DNA of 64,000 nt. Origin: Argentina anserina. Lineage: Eukaryota; Streptophyta; Magnoliopsida; Rosales; Rosaceae. Position 1 is the stretch's first letter. Each line of letters begins with the position of its first letter. The stretch lies in the NCBI RefSeq assembly GCF_933775445.1, contig NC_065872.1:8556001-8620000 (forward strand), in the 5' to 3' direction. Shown piece after piece: positions 25,627 to 37,024 of this stretch. Under the pieces are notes generated by a model. That model was not told the origin of the DNA. It saw only the letters and a program-made list of their open reading frames with translations, and made no database searches. A program made the position numbers and the translations under genes.

Positions 25627-27474
25627 CTTGTATCTATTTCTTGAGGGAATTTGGGAGATGGAAACGTAACATTCTTCCATTCTCAAGTAAGCACATTTTT
25701 TAGCCTCAGGCTATGGCTCCGCCCGATCCGATATGCAAGATTTTGTTGCTACGGACTTTTGATTAGTCAATCTTTTTTACTATATTTTATGCTTACTATT
25801 TTTCAAGTATGACATTTGCATTACTATGTTTCTTGCTCGATTTTAACTTAAGTTGTCTATTGGAATTGGAAGTTTGTTTGTGTTGTATTAAATATTGACA
25901 TATTCGATAAAATTTCTCGTATTCCTTGTTTACAAGATGATCTCGTGAGAATTTTATTTGCCTTGACTTAGCATGAATGGTCAACGTTTACAACTCACGT
26001 GATTTTTAAATTGGCCACTTTTGGGTTACATCGGACCCCAATAGCACTACATTATGAATTTAGAACTTAAATTTTGGAAAACGGACCTCGGAACGTCAAA
26101 ATTGACGTCATTTTTCCCGGTTATTGTTCCGGAGTTTCCGAAATATTTTACGGCATTTTACCGCCGTATTGGTTGCCTTCGGCAACTTGCCGGCGTTTCT
26201 GGCGCCACCAACCAGTTCTTTCTGGCGTCCCCTGTCGGACAGCAGCCCAGGCCTCCTTGTCGGCCATCTCCGACTGCCGCCGGTTCCGGCGAGTTTTCAA
26301 CTATTTTTTCGTCGTTTCTCATCATTTTTCCGGCATATTTCCCGCAGTTTTTACTGCCACATTTTCCCAGTCTAAATTTCACCCGGTTTTGAGTTATTTT
26401 GATATGGTTTTCCGGTTAATTTTCTAGTTTTCTCCAAGTCGTTTCATAGCTCAAACGATTTTATTATTATTGGTGACCACCCGCACCAAATGGATGGTTT
26501 TCCACCCTAATTGTTTGGTATTCAACTGCTCCAATACCATGTTTTTCCCACTCTTAAGTTGAACAATGTAGTTCTATTGCCATGTGATACACTCGATGTG
26601 ATTGCACATTTGTTTCAATCCCCCCTCTTACAATATCCTACGACGTATTGTCTAGAGAAGTTCACCGCGTCGTTGACTCTCTTAATTTTATTTTGAGCAT
26701 GTCCCGCAGTTAAATCGAGTGTCTTGCTAAATGTGTAACCACCCACACTGTTCTACGGCGCATGTAGTTGTTTTACGGATCTCGTGCGGAGATTTTGTTT
26801 TATATCTTCGTTTCTTGCTAAGTTTTAAAAGGCCATACATGCCAATGATGGATTTTCATCTTGATATTTGTGTTAAGAATGGAGAGGAATAAATCTGTCA
26901 TATTTCATTGACAATAGCTTTTTTCAAGCTTAGATAGTAGATTTGTTAGCCTGCATGACATTTCATATTTCAGTTTTGCTGTCTCCTCGGTTTTGACATG
27001 ATCATTTTTTCTTTTGGTCATTTTGAACGAGATATGATGATTCGAGTTCTTTGAAATTCACATGATCATCTATTTTTCATGTTCACGAAGCGATTGGAGG
27101 ATCACCTCACCCGTGCTCCACACGGTGAGGCTGTGCCTATACGTGCCATACACGGTGAGGCCGAGCGTGCCCCTCTCGGCAGCTCCATGGAATTTCGGCC
27201 GTCAGTGGCGGCATCCCGTCCTTCATAGGAGCTTGTGATGCATCCCGTGTTTTCTAATGCCTCCATGGAAATCTCTAATGCCCATCGCTCATTTTCCAAA
27301 GCTTGTTATCTTGCTAGATTTCAAGAAAATCCTTATTGACTAACGCTCTAACCGAGCACATTCCATTCTTACAAAGTATTTAAAGTGACATTAGTGGACC
27401 GTATCCAACCGAATGCGGACATTTTTTGGTATTTTTATGGTATAGGTTAAGAGCATCAACGCATTGGTCACACG

Positions 27475-27650
27475 TCGCTTTGCTTGGAACACTGCATTTG
27501 CTAAATTTTTAGCTATGATCATCATACTAAGGGCTCACCACTCTTCCCATCCTCTCAAATCTATTTGATTGGATACCGCTGGAGAGTTCACCTCCACGAC
27601 TTTGATGATTTTGTTTGCATATCTACTGGGATCGTCATTGAACATATTAT
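27475..27650 (+). pseudogene. Copia integrase fragment with an in-frame stop
   Basis: The plus-strand reading contains RAHHSSHPLKSI, a stop, then LDTAGEFTSTTFDDF. This corresponds to the integrase core around the catalytic Asp of plant Copia elements. The stop TGA stands where the second copy (minus strand, about 47100) still has CGA for Arg. The reading fails again soon after, so it is non-functional. Confidence 0.7.
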
Positions 27651-28963
27651 TCCGCTACTTGATCAGTAGTAGTGTCCATGAAAACTGATTTGCAGCATAT
27701 GATATTGGTTATAGAATATCTGTAAAGGGATCTTGACGCAGGTATGAGAGTGCCCGAGGGACTTTAAATGCCTCCAGACCACGGAGAGCTTATGTAATCA
27801 GATTGCAATGTTCGAGAGAATGTAGTACAATCGATTGCAAGAACTCATACCCATATATGTTTATATGAAAACTAATTCTTGATTCTCTATTTCATCTAAC
27901 TAAAGATGATGAAGAGATTCAATGAGCTATAGATTCATATATGTAAGTGTTGTTGGGATACTATTTCTTTCATTATGACATGATTAACTCTGCGCCTATG
28001 CATCGTCATTGGACTTGCATTGCTCATTTGAACCAACACAAATCTTATCCACACCAACGCCGCCAGTAGCTCTAGTAACATCAACGTACGCCTTGGTGTA
28101 GCAGTCGACACTGGTAGCATAAAGGATACATACGGTTCCGCTTCGGACCAAAATCAGTCTTTCATTGGTTCATTCCCCCATTTATTTGTGAAAGACACAT
28201 TGAATGTGACAAATCAGAATCTGTCTAGTTTCGTAGGTAAACTTCAACGAGACTTACAAGACAGCTCGCTCAATGAAATATGGTGAAATCAGTACCGTTG
28301 AAAATGTTTATATGTCTACTTTTTAAGGACACCAACCATTTATTTTTAGCTATCATATGTAGTGAGTTATGGCCGTTTTAGAAAAATAGGACAGTTCTGT
28401 CCGGAAATTTGCAAGTCAGTCAACTTCGACAGAGCACTGTGAACTACTCCGGTCGAATTAGGTTGTGAACTTTATGTTATTGGAAAGCAACGGGTGTCTA
28501 CTTTCCAGAAAATTTTACGGTTCGGTGATACCTATTTTGATGAAGAAGTTATGGCCATTTAAGTTAGTGGAGGTCATTCTACCCGAGAATCTAATTTTCA
28601 TTGCAAACTCTTGTTTTGAGTTGTTATGCAATCTTGTTTCCTAAGATCTAAATTTGGCTAAGTATAGCATGTATGATCTAAAGATGTGTGGCTAGATTAA
28701 TGATTAATCATTAGCCCAAGACTACATTTGAGAAACATATAATGAATGTTGTATACGTTGTTCTTTGTACTCCATGATTATGGCGCTAATCAGGGGGAGT
28801 CTACCTCATATGATGCTATCAAATGTAGGCGGTACGTTGTGCTCTTTTTCCCTTCGTTCAAGCTTTTGTTTTTACCCAAGAGGTTTTTATTTTGCTTGAC
28901 AAGGTTTTTACCGAGGCAACGATGTGTGCACCATGCAACCTAGGCATGCGACACAAGGGGGAG

Positions 28964-29147
28964 TGTTCCGGGAGAATTATTATTCTACCCTTGTGTGTCT
29001 TAGCCTTATTAGGTTTTCTGTTAGGAGATAGATTAGCATCTCTGTTATAGATTAGGACTATGAATCCTACGAGATTGTGGTTTTGTAATGCTTATATATA
29101 TAGGCCCCCATATCATTCAATAATACGCAATTTTTCATCTTGCATCA
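28964..29147 (+). repeat. 3' LTR of the Copia element (184 bp)
   Basis: Same length and ends as the 5' LTR, preceded by the purine tract at 28954-28963. ATAAT follows at 29148-29152. Confidence 0.93.
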
Positions 29148-29577
29148 ATAATCAATATTATTAAGGAATTACAGACACTAAATATGGGGAATAATGTACT
29201 AAAAATATGGATATTTATACTCTCATTAGTTTAGCCCCATAAAGGGCATGATGTTAACAAGTCTCCGGTCAAAAGACTCTCTTGGGTGGGGAATTTATCA
29301 ATAAAGAGACATTGGAAGTGCGAGCCTAAATGGGTGTCGGAGCACCAAATGACGACACTACCAATCCCCTAGTCCCTCAAGTCCCCATGCAAGAGAGGAG
29401 ATGGACCGGGTAGCGCTACCTTATGGTTAATAGCCACAAGCTATGACCAGCTGTGCTATTCCAACATGTGGAAAGAGATGTGTCCAATGATGCAGGGTCT
29501 TGGATAGATCTTATAAAGAGATAAGTATGGTCCTGGGAGGACCGAAGTTAAGGCATAGAGGTGAATGTCACGATCTA

Positions 29578-29745
29578 GGGGAGCATGTGATTGCGTATAC
29601 AACATGTGGTTATGGTCCGGGGGAACCTATAATGGCGTATATGATGTGTGGTCATGATCCGGGGGATCATATGGCAATGTATACGATGTGTGGTCATAAT
29701 CCGAGGGATCATATTACGATGTGTACGATGTGCAATTGTCTCTAC
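29578..29745. repeat. 42-bp minisatellite, about 4 degenerate copies, translatable as a 14-residue repeat
   Basis: Units read as GEHVIAYTTCGYGP, GEPIMAYMMCGHDP, GDHMAMYTMCGHNP and a partial RDHITMCTMCN on the plus strand. The period is a multiple of three, so a frame stays open, but nothing else suggests a real protein. It lies in the Gypsy-like element interior among other degenerate repeats. Confidence 0.7.
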
Positions 29746-29984
29746 GTAAGTGCTAGTGTGCTTACATACTCATGCATGAGATCAAACCAACCATAGGTCA
29801 CTTGGAAATAAGCTTGATCGTGTCGGGGAGTGTTGGGGACTCACCTCGATTGGCATGGCGAGGTCGTGTCGAGGCGGCATGTCATGATCATGGAGATGTT
29901 TCAATGGAGCAAGTCGTGAGGAGTGATGGTAAGAAGAAATTAAACACCATGTCATTAAGGCCTAATAAGATACCACTGAAGCAG

Positions 29985-30320
29985 AGTTGAGAATATCGCA
30001 GATGCATAGAAAGAATATCACTGAATCATAGATATAATGCCACTGAACCATAGGAGAGGATCAACTCTGAATCATGGAAATAATGTCGCTGAAGTATAGA
30101 TATAATAATGCTGAAGTATATAAGAGACCCTTCACCGCTGAAACATGAGAACTTGGATATGATACTAAAGTGCAGACAGATGTCGCTGAAGCATAGGTGA
30201 TAGAACCCTGAAGTGGATACAAGGCGATGTAGAGACCCGGATAACACTGGGTGTATGTACATATCACTAAAGTAGATGTAAGATGATGCTGAGACTCGAA
30301 TAACACTAAGTGACTAAGGC
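29985..30320. repeat. Degenerate short tandem repeats in the Gypsy-like interior
   Basis: A motif resembling CGCTGAAGCATAGATATAATG recurs with many changes and variable spacing. No coding potential was found. Confidence 0.5.
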
Positions 30321-30332
30321 GTATGGTGAAGC

Positions 30333-31168
30333 CAAGGTACAAAATCTTCCCGATATTTCCGATATATCCTCTGATATCTCCTTTTTAAAAAAACGATATA
30401 TCTTAGGGATAAATATCTTAATTTTTCCCGTATTTACGATATTTCTCCAATAACATAAAATATCTCTGATATTTCTCAGATATTTACGATATATTTGATA
30501 TATCTTCGATATATTAGAGAAATAGTTGAAAAGTTTTACTTAAAAATTTTAACTCAATTTGAGGATGTCTCAGACTCTTCTTGACCTGGAGTTTTTGATT
30601 AATTAATCACCTTGAGCCTTGAGGGATATAAAAAATAAGATTAGAAGAGTAGTCTTTCAATCGACTAATTTTTAATTTTTCGTAAAAAATATCAAGATGA
30701 GGAGTGAAAGTTCAAGTCTTAACTCTTAAAAGTCAAGTCATATCAGTGACCAGTGCTCTCCTTGACCTCGAGGGAATCTAAAATAAAGGGTCACAACGTA
30801 GTCTCACACTCTCATGAAAGTCATAAGAGAATATCCAGAATTCCAGATGAATAGTGAGTTTTCGAGTAATTTCAATAACAATTGTTTTCCTCAAGGAATA
30901 TAGAAAGAGTAGTAATTTTTATCTCCTCGTATGTCTTGGGCAGAGTATTGTAGTTTTGTTGACTAACGTGCATCTTTTCAAGCATATAGAGCATCTTTCT
31001 GGTACTAGATAAAATTAATAATTGTATTGGTTTGTATGTAATTCAATAATAAATAAATAAATAATTTCAGAAGATGAACGATATTTTATTTTTCCAATAT
31101 TTCTGATATATCCGATATCTCCATTTAAAAAAATGATATATCCCCCGATATCGATAGTTTGAACCTTG
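30333..31168. mobile_element. 836-bp hAT element with perfect 8-bp target duplication
   Basis: Starts CAAGGTACAAAATCTTCCC and ends with the complement CAAGGTTCAAACTATCG. It is flanked by identical GGTGAAGC octamers (30325-30332 and 31169-31176). The ends are rich in CGATATATC motifs, like the elements at 25080 and 31575, so they belong to related families. No transposase is recognisable. Confidence 0.92.
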
Positions 31169-31236
31169 GGTGAAGCATGATGAGCATGCAAGTAAGGAAT
31201 GATGGGTATGCATATGATGCATGATGAATATGTGTC

Positions 31237-31560
31237 GTGGGTAGGATGCAGAAGCTCCCCAGTCATTGGGTCACGTGGTGTGTATGCACTCGCTCGAGTC
31301 ATAGGGTGAAAACCGAGCCGGGAGTGAGTCTATATACCCGTTTGGGTAAAGTAGAAGTCGGGACACGGAGTGTAAGTACTCGCCCGGGTGGAGAACTAGA
31401 AATTGTGTTGGGGAGTGTAAGTGCTCGCCAAGTGGTGAAGTGGAAGTTGTGGGGTTTATGTACTCCCTCTGAGTGATTGCATAGGAAACCGTGCCGGGAA
31501 GCATGCACACTCGCCGCATTTCGTTTGGAAAGGTGTTGGCATTCTTTGGTTGGAGTATAT
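31237..31560. repeat. Degenerate tandem repeats of about 60 bp
   Basis: Units share GGAGTGTAAGTACTCGCC-like cores followed by a GTGGAGAACTAGAA-like part. These are part of the minisatellite-like interior of the Gypsy-like element; no gene was seen. Confidence 0.5.
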
Positions 31561-31574
31561 TTGGGTGTTGGCCC

Positions 31575-32325
31575 CAAGGTTCAAAATCCCCCTCCCCCCC
31601 CCCCCCCAATATATCTTCTGATATCTCCATTAAAAAAACGATATATCTTAGGGGTAAATATTTTATTATTTCCCGTATCTGCGATATTTCTCCGATAACA
31701 TAAAATATCTCTGACATTTACAATTTATCCGATATATCTTTGATATTTTAGAGAAATATCCGAAAAAAATTATTTAAATTTTTTTTATCTCAACTTGAGG
31801 ATGTCTCAAACTCTCAGAGATAAGTTTTTGATTAATTAATCACCTCGAACCTCGAAATATATCCAAAAAAAAGAGTAGAAGAGTAGTCCCTCAATCAACT
31901 AATTTTTAATTTTTCATAAAAGAAATCTGGATGAGGAGTAAATGTTCAAGTTTTAACTCTTAAGAGTCAAACCATATCAGTGACAAGTGCTCTCCTTGAC
32001 CTCAATGATGAAAATGATAACTCTCATTCAGACGTTGTAGAAAAGGCAACTGATTTTGGAATTGATGTAAACAAGGTATTATCTATATGAAGTTGAGACC
32101 CGGAAAATGATTCTAATAATGCTAGTGTGTGAGGCGGCGTAGCAACTCCAGATAGTTCAGATGATGATAGTGATGGTGGTGGTGGTGGTGGTAGTAGTGG
32201 TGGTAGTAATGGTAATGGTACTGGTGGAAGTCGACAAGGTGGTGGAGATAAAAGGTTTGAATATGGACAATTTTATGTATGTGGAGGATTTGAGCAGTTT
32301 ACTCATGAAAGTAATTTTAAACTTG
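31575..32325 (+). mobile_element. Probable third GATATATC-type hAT element, about 750 bp
   Basis: The left end CAAGGTTCAAAATC matches the ends of the element at 30333, followed by a C-run and ATATATCTTCTGATATCTCC, and the two share several hundred bases. The right end is less clear: the complement CAAGTTTAAAATTAC at 32325 is a plausible degenerate inverted repeat. The target duplication could not be resolved. It contains a (GGT)n stretch near 32165-32240, read as Asp/Ser then Gly repeats. Confidence 0.55.
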
Positions 32326-32334
32326 GCCCATTTT

Positions 32335-32540
32335 GGAGAGTAAGTCGTGGGTGTTAAATCCCTTTGGAGAATAAGTAGTGGGTGTTAAAACTTGTGGAGA
32401 GTAAACTGTGGGTACTAGAACCCGTGGGGAGTAAACCATGGGTACTAAAACCCGTGGAGAGTGAACCGTGGGGAATGAGTTTACATGATGACATGGAAAT
32501 GACGTAAAAGATAAACCGTGGAGGGAAACCATGTAAATGA
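32335..32540. repeat. Degenerate 35-bp tandem repeats
   Basis: Units of the form GTGGAGAGTAAACCGTGGGTACTAAAACCC recur about five times with changes. They belong to the Gypsy-like element interior. Confidence 0.6.
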
Positions 32541-33634
32541 ACCGCTCGTGGAGAGAATAATCATCAAGAGAGAGCAAGGTAAGTAATCATGTAAAAATAC
32601 CAACAAAGGCAATCATACAAATAAGCATGAAAAGTAGTCATTTGGAGTACACATAAAGACAAGTTGCAAGGGATCAACATAGGTATGTAGCCATCTGGTA
32701 GTCTTTTCGGGGGACCTGTTTTAGGTGTTTAGCTATGAGACATTACCATGTGGTGTAACCGTAAGGTTTTACCGTTTAGCATGACTCATGTAAATTATGT
32801 ACATATGTAACAAGCATGTTCAAGAATAATGTAGCATATATGTCATGGTGTATTTCATGGCAATAACTCAATTAATAATATAAGCAAGAATGTACCGGAA
32901 GCCGTTGAATATATCATAATTATAATAGAAAGAATTGAGTTAATGTACGGGACAAAGCTCTTTTTGCTCATATAAGAAAGTCCCGGTGGTAGTTGTAGCT
33001 CATCTGAAAAATATATAAGTGTGCGTTGATAAATCCATGACACTTAAACTAGGTAATTGTCAAGAAAAACCCCGTTGACATATGTAATTGTCCATTTGTT
33101 CATATGATGGATGCAGTGGCGTGGCACCGACATGAATCGAAAAGTACTTTCAAGAACCACTAAAGCATTTGGGCTTTGCTAAAAATACATTGATCTGCAA
33201 GGGGAAAATAGAAATCGATATGCATAGGTGTCCATAGTGTATTCATCATTTTTGCAATATGTAGGGGCAATAATCTTTGTTTGACTGGTGCGGTGGCCAA
33301 ATCAATTAGTATCAAGTAGTTGACTATTGACCCGGCTCCTTCTGATGTCTCTTCCTCTTTTTATTCCAATCAAAGCAAAGCCCCAGGCTCCTAGGTGCCA
33401 AACACCCCGAAAGAGAGAGAACCAAAAACAAAGGAAAGCCTCCGACTGTTGGAGACGGACATGTTTTATGGTCCGGCGGGTGAGTTCTTCTAGGCGGGAG
33501 AGCAGCCGAATCGAGGGAGTTGAGGCGTTTGAGCCGGGCCGGTGAAGGAGGTGTTGTGCGAATGCGAGAAGCCGGGCGGGGTCATAGTGCCGACCGGGGC
33601 ATGGGGCTGGTTGAATAGCTGTGACATGGAGCAT

Positions 33635-36189
33635 TGTTGATACGACCCAAATATTTTTCACTCCCTAGCGGTTTTTAGCTTCCTCTTTTACTCATATAGA
33701 GAGTCATACTATGTGTAGCAACTTTTAAAGTCGACTTTTCGATGCGTAAGTTTTTCGAGAAAACTTCATTCACAAAAGTTGTAGAGCTCGTCGATATGAG
33801 TTCGTAGACACGCGGCATGCCAAATCAGAGTTCGTATGAAAAGTTACGAAGCAGAAAGTGTTTTTTGGTCATAGTATAAATAAGGGTAAAAATGAGAGAA
33901 AATAAGAAAAAAATCACAAAATTCATAAATTCTTTCGTGCCACTGTTCACGCAATTTTTCACGGAAAAGTTCTTCGCTGCCCCACCACCGAGGAGCACCA
34001 CATGTCATGTTTGAACCGTCTCACCATTCTTAGTCGTTTGGGGCAAGCCTCGACACCCGTCGACCGTTGTGCACAGCGCAACAACGCCCGCAAGATCAGG
34101 CTGAAAGTCAACGCAGTTATGCGGCCTTTTCCGGTGACTTCGGAGCTCGGGACTGCTGCAAAATGACGTCTTTCTTCCCTCTGTGATTGAATCGATCAGT
34201 TTCGGATAACGTCAAGATTTCAAAGTCGGTGTACTGTTCCAATTGCAGTGATGATTTCCGGTCACTTCTCGACCGATTTGGACTTCAGTGCATGTATGAA
34301 AGATGTTTGTTTTCGTGTGATCTACAACTTTCATGTTGAAGTCAAGTGATTTTGGAGAGGTTTGGGAGTTGTGGCGTGTACGGAGGTCTTTGGAGCAATG
34401 AGTTGTTTTATCGAGTAGCATTCGTACCCAACGACATATACTTTGTCGAATTCGGTTATAGTATGAGCGTGTGGGGAGCTTTCTAAGTTGAGGTTTACAA
34501 AATTGTGAACATTGATGAATACAAATTGTTGTTTATGTGTTGTTCGATGATTCAGGACGACATACAGACGCATCACTTGACTAGCATCCTCACACCGGAT
34601 GATACTAGCTATAATTTGTGAGTGAACCTTGTTTATAAATATATGTATATATATAGATATATGCATGAGATTTATTTTTAGAATGATCGTTAAATTTCTT
34701 GTGTTGATAATGATGGTTGTTGTGTGTTTGCTTGGTGAATAATTGATATGAAGATAGATATGTGTGTCAGTTTTAGTGATGTGGTTGTGGGCTTTGTTGT
34801 CGGATAAGATTATGTATCGTGTGTATTTGTTATATATTATGGGGGCGTGTTCTTGAGAGTTTGAATCCGAAAAAGGGGGCTAGATATATGTTATGAGTGA
34901 GACTCGGGGTTATGTCATAAGGCTTGTGTTAGAGACTTTGGGGGTGAGTGTAGAGACACTAGAAGAGAGGGGATGAACTAGTGGCCTTTTAAGATTATAG
35001 AACCGGAAGAGAGAGAATAAACCGGCAGGGTGATGAGACCCTAGAAAATAGGGGATGAATTAGTGGTCTCTATAGATTATAGAACCGGAAGAGATGAGAT
35101 GAACCGGCAGGGTGAATGGACACTAGAGGAGATGGGATGAACTAGTGGCCTCTTTAGATTATAGAACCGGAAGAGAGGGGATGTACCGGCAGTTAGTGAT
35201 AGGTTTGTAGAGACGCTAGAAAAAAGTGATGAATTAGTGTTCTCTTGAGACAATAGAATCAGAAAAAAGGGATGTACTGGCAACTCGAGATATATGTTAC
35301 TGAGACACTATAAGAGAGAGGATGAACTAGTGGTCTCTTGAAAGTAGAACTAGAAGAGAGGGGATGTACCGAAAATATTATAGATGTTGCTGAGTCGCTA
35401 GAAGAGAAGGGGTGTACTAGTGGACCTTTGATATATACTTAGAGAGTGAGGGAATGCACGTGGGGTTTGTAGGGGTGTTGTGATCTCATATTTTTTATGA
35501 GTGATGAGACGGTCATGTGTGTGATGTATCGGTGTTACCTTATTATTATGTTGACTACTTCTGGTTCTTGGGATTGACAGTTGGTAATTGATAGTACTTG
35601 CTAGATCTCATATTTAATTGGGGTTTGTTAAATGAAATCCTTGATGGAAATATTTGAAATTACTTTATTTATAAACTTATAAATCGCATGTTGGATTACT
35701 AAAATAAATTGGGGAAGCATTACGTGACCTTTATTCATACTTCAATTGTTGTAAGCTGAACTATTATTTTTATACACTCACTCTAACGTGTTTTTTTCTA
35801 AATACTTTCTCCTGGGTTCTTCGGTTTCCAATGCCCAGTCCGCAGATCGTCCGGTTCAGCTTAGTAGGAGTTGAGGTGGGGCTTCCCTTTTCTCTGCCGC
35901 AGTTCTATAGTAGGTTGCGATCAACTTACTTGTTTATTTATTCAATTGTACTCCGCTAGACTGCTTTGAGAACCGTAGAATTTGTAGTTGTGATATTCTA
36001 AGTTGTATGGTAAATTCGGATTGTTGGTTTTGATTATAGAGATGAGTTTTTATGGGGAGCACGATGGCTCCAGGTGTTGTGGTTGGACTGGTATTTATAG
36101 AAGTGTTGTTTTTTGGAAGTAGGGTTAGCTACTTTCAAGTGAGACTATGTTGAAATTTTGTTATAACTCCTAAGATAATGGTCCCCACA
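33635..36189 (+). mobile_element. Probable solo LTR, about 2.55 kb
   Basis: Begins TGTTGATACGACCC and appears to end GGTCCCCACA. A promoter-like TAGTATAAATAAGG lies near 33875, as expected in an LTR. Flanking DNA on both sides carries the same motif GACCGGGGCATGGGGC (33588 and 36287), so this block interrupts a pre-existing repeat region. It includes a minisatellite (34930-35420). No second copy and no target duplication were identified, so the right end is uncertain. Confidence 0.5.
34930..35420. repeat. Minisatellite of about 85-90-bp units
   Basis: Five to six degenerate copies each combine GGGATGAACTAGTGGTCTC, TAGATTATAGAACCGGAAGAG and a GAACCGGCAG-like tail. It lies inside the probable solo LTR and is non-coding. 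Confidence 0.75.
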
Positions 36190-36239
36190 CAATTTACTCA
36201 AGTTATTAGATTAATATGTAAGACGGGTCATGTCAATCA

Positions 36240-36600
36240 CTGAGCCGGCTGATGAGCTTCGGGTAAGAGACGCGAGTGAAGGATGGCCGACCGGGGCATG
36301 GGGCCGAGCAATGTCATAGGTTTTGGCTGGTGAAGGAGTGTCTGATCGGGGCATGGGGCCAAGTAAGGAGCTGTTGGGCCGAAAGAAAAGGCAATTAGGG
36401 CAGGGGAGTCGCCGGATGAGGGTAGTCAGCCGGGTGAAAAAGGTTTATGGCCAGGTGAGTTATTCCCGGATGGTGGTGGAGTTGTTGACCGAGTGAGAGC
36501 TTTCGGGCCGAGAGTAGCCAGATTAGAAGGCTGCGAGGCCGGTTGGGGTAGTAAGACCGGCCACGGGTGCAAGGCCGGCTGGGTGAGTGCTCTGTGTCTG
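36240..36600. repeat. GC-richer degenerate repeats sharing GACCGGGGCATGGGGC
   Basis: Copies of the motif occur at about 36287 and 36337, and across the inserted LTR at about 33588. The surrounding sequence is GGCCGG-rich. It is part of the Gypsy-like interior close to its 5' LTR. Confidence 0.55.
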
Positions 36601-37024
36601 GAGAACAAGAGGTAAACACGAGGTAATTAACAGAGTGTGTGGTGGAGATAAGCTCATGATGTGTGCACAGAGGTAAACACGAGAGTATAGAGAGAATAAG
36701 TTGCCTTGTATGACTATAGAGAGACAAACTCATATCTACTTTCTCTCCCACAAACTCTTCGCAAATCTGAAAACCCATAAGCTAAATCTTGAAGTCCCAG
36801 GAGATAAAAAGCCCAATATTCATGCAAGAAAGGTGATAATCATGAATAATATGTGAGGGCTCGAGCTTGTCAGGTGTGACTGTGTGAGCAAAGGGAAACT
36901 CAAGAGGAGAGAGAAACATTCGGTGGTGGGAAAAAAAATTCCCACAAATTCCAGCCGAATGGTGGGGTTGCTCACATTGAGCTATGAGGGTGGTGCCATT
37001 GGGGGCCATCGTTCTAGCGCCAAA

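Larger units (their letters stand above)
23888..29147 (+). mobile_element. Copia LTR retrotransposon, 5.26 kb, with identical-length LTRs and ATAAT target duplication
   Basis: Two 184-bp LTRs (23888-24071 and 28964-29147) begin TGTTCCGGGAG and end TGCATCA. The pentamer ATAAT flanks the element at 23883-23887 and 29148-29152. The sequence after the 5' LTR, CGTTATCACGCAC, sits where a primer-binding site belongs. A polypurine tract CAAGGGGGAG precedes the 3' LTR. The interior keeps only fragments of a Copia polyprotein, including an integrase piece with an in-frame stop at about 27475-27650. A hAT element (25080-25626) is inserted in it. It is non-autonomous and decayed, but its structural ends are intact. 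Confidence 0.93.
22037..29228 (-). mobile_element. Probable solo LTR (about 1.93 kb), itself interrupted by a Copia element
   Basis: Everything between the two GTTTA repeats, minus the nested Copia, leaves about 1.93 kb with no ORF of note. On the minus strand it has a promoter-like TCTATATATAGAG near 23137-23150, followed by a pyrimidine-rich leader, which fits an LTR with U3 upstream and a long U5. No second copy lies in the window, so a solo LTR is the simplest reading. The exact TG/CA ends could not be fixed. Confidence 0.5.
21670..29259 (-). repeat. Downstream LTR of the Gypsy-like element, split by a 7.2-kb insertion
   Basis: The segments 21670-22036 and 29234-29259 together reconstitute the LTR seen intact at 37025-37414. 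The break lies exactly at GTTTA, which is present on both sides (22032-22036 and 29229-29233) as expected of a 5-bp target duplication. Rejoined length 393 bp matches the intact 390 bp. Confidence 0.75.

Noticed and set aside
26054..26427. Overlapping ORFs of 83-117 codons on both strands
   Set aside because: They fall in the decayed Copia interior, overlap in all frames and resemble no protein.
31590..31610. C-homopolymer run considered as a structural element
   Set aside because: A simple homopolymer, possibly assembly-inflated; nothing else supports a function.
32161..32260. GGT-repeat ORF encoding poly-Val/poly-Gly
   Set aside because: Trinucleotide repeat artefact inside a probable hAT element.
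33302..33661. 119-codon minus-strand ORF near the probable solo LTR
   Set aside because: It straddles the LTR border and lies in the repeat-rich interior of the Gypsy-like element; no recognisable domain.
34930..35420. Regular repeats considered as a CRISPR-like array
   Set aside because: Units are degenerate with no conserved repeat/unique spacer alternation, and the host is a plant.
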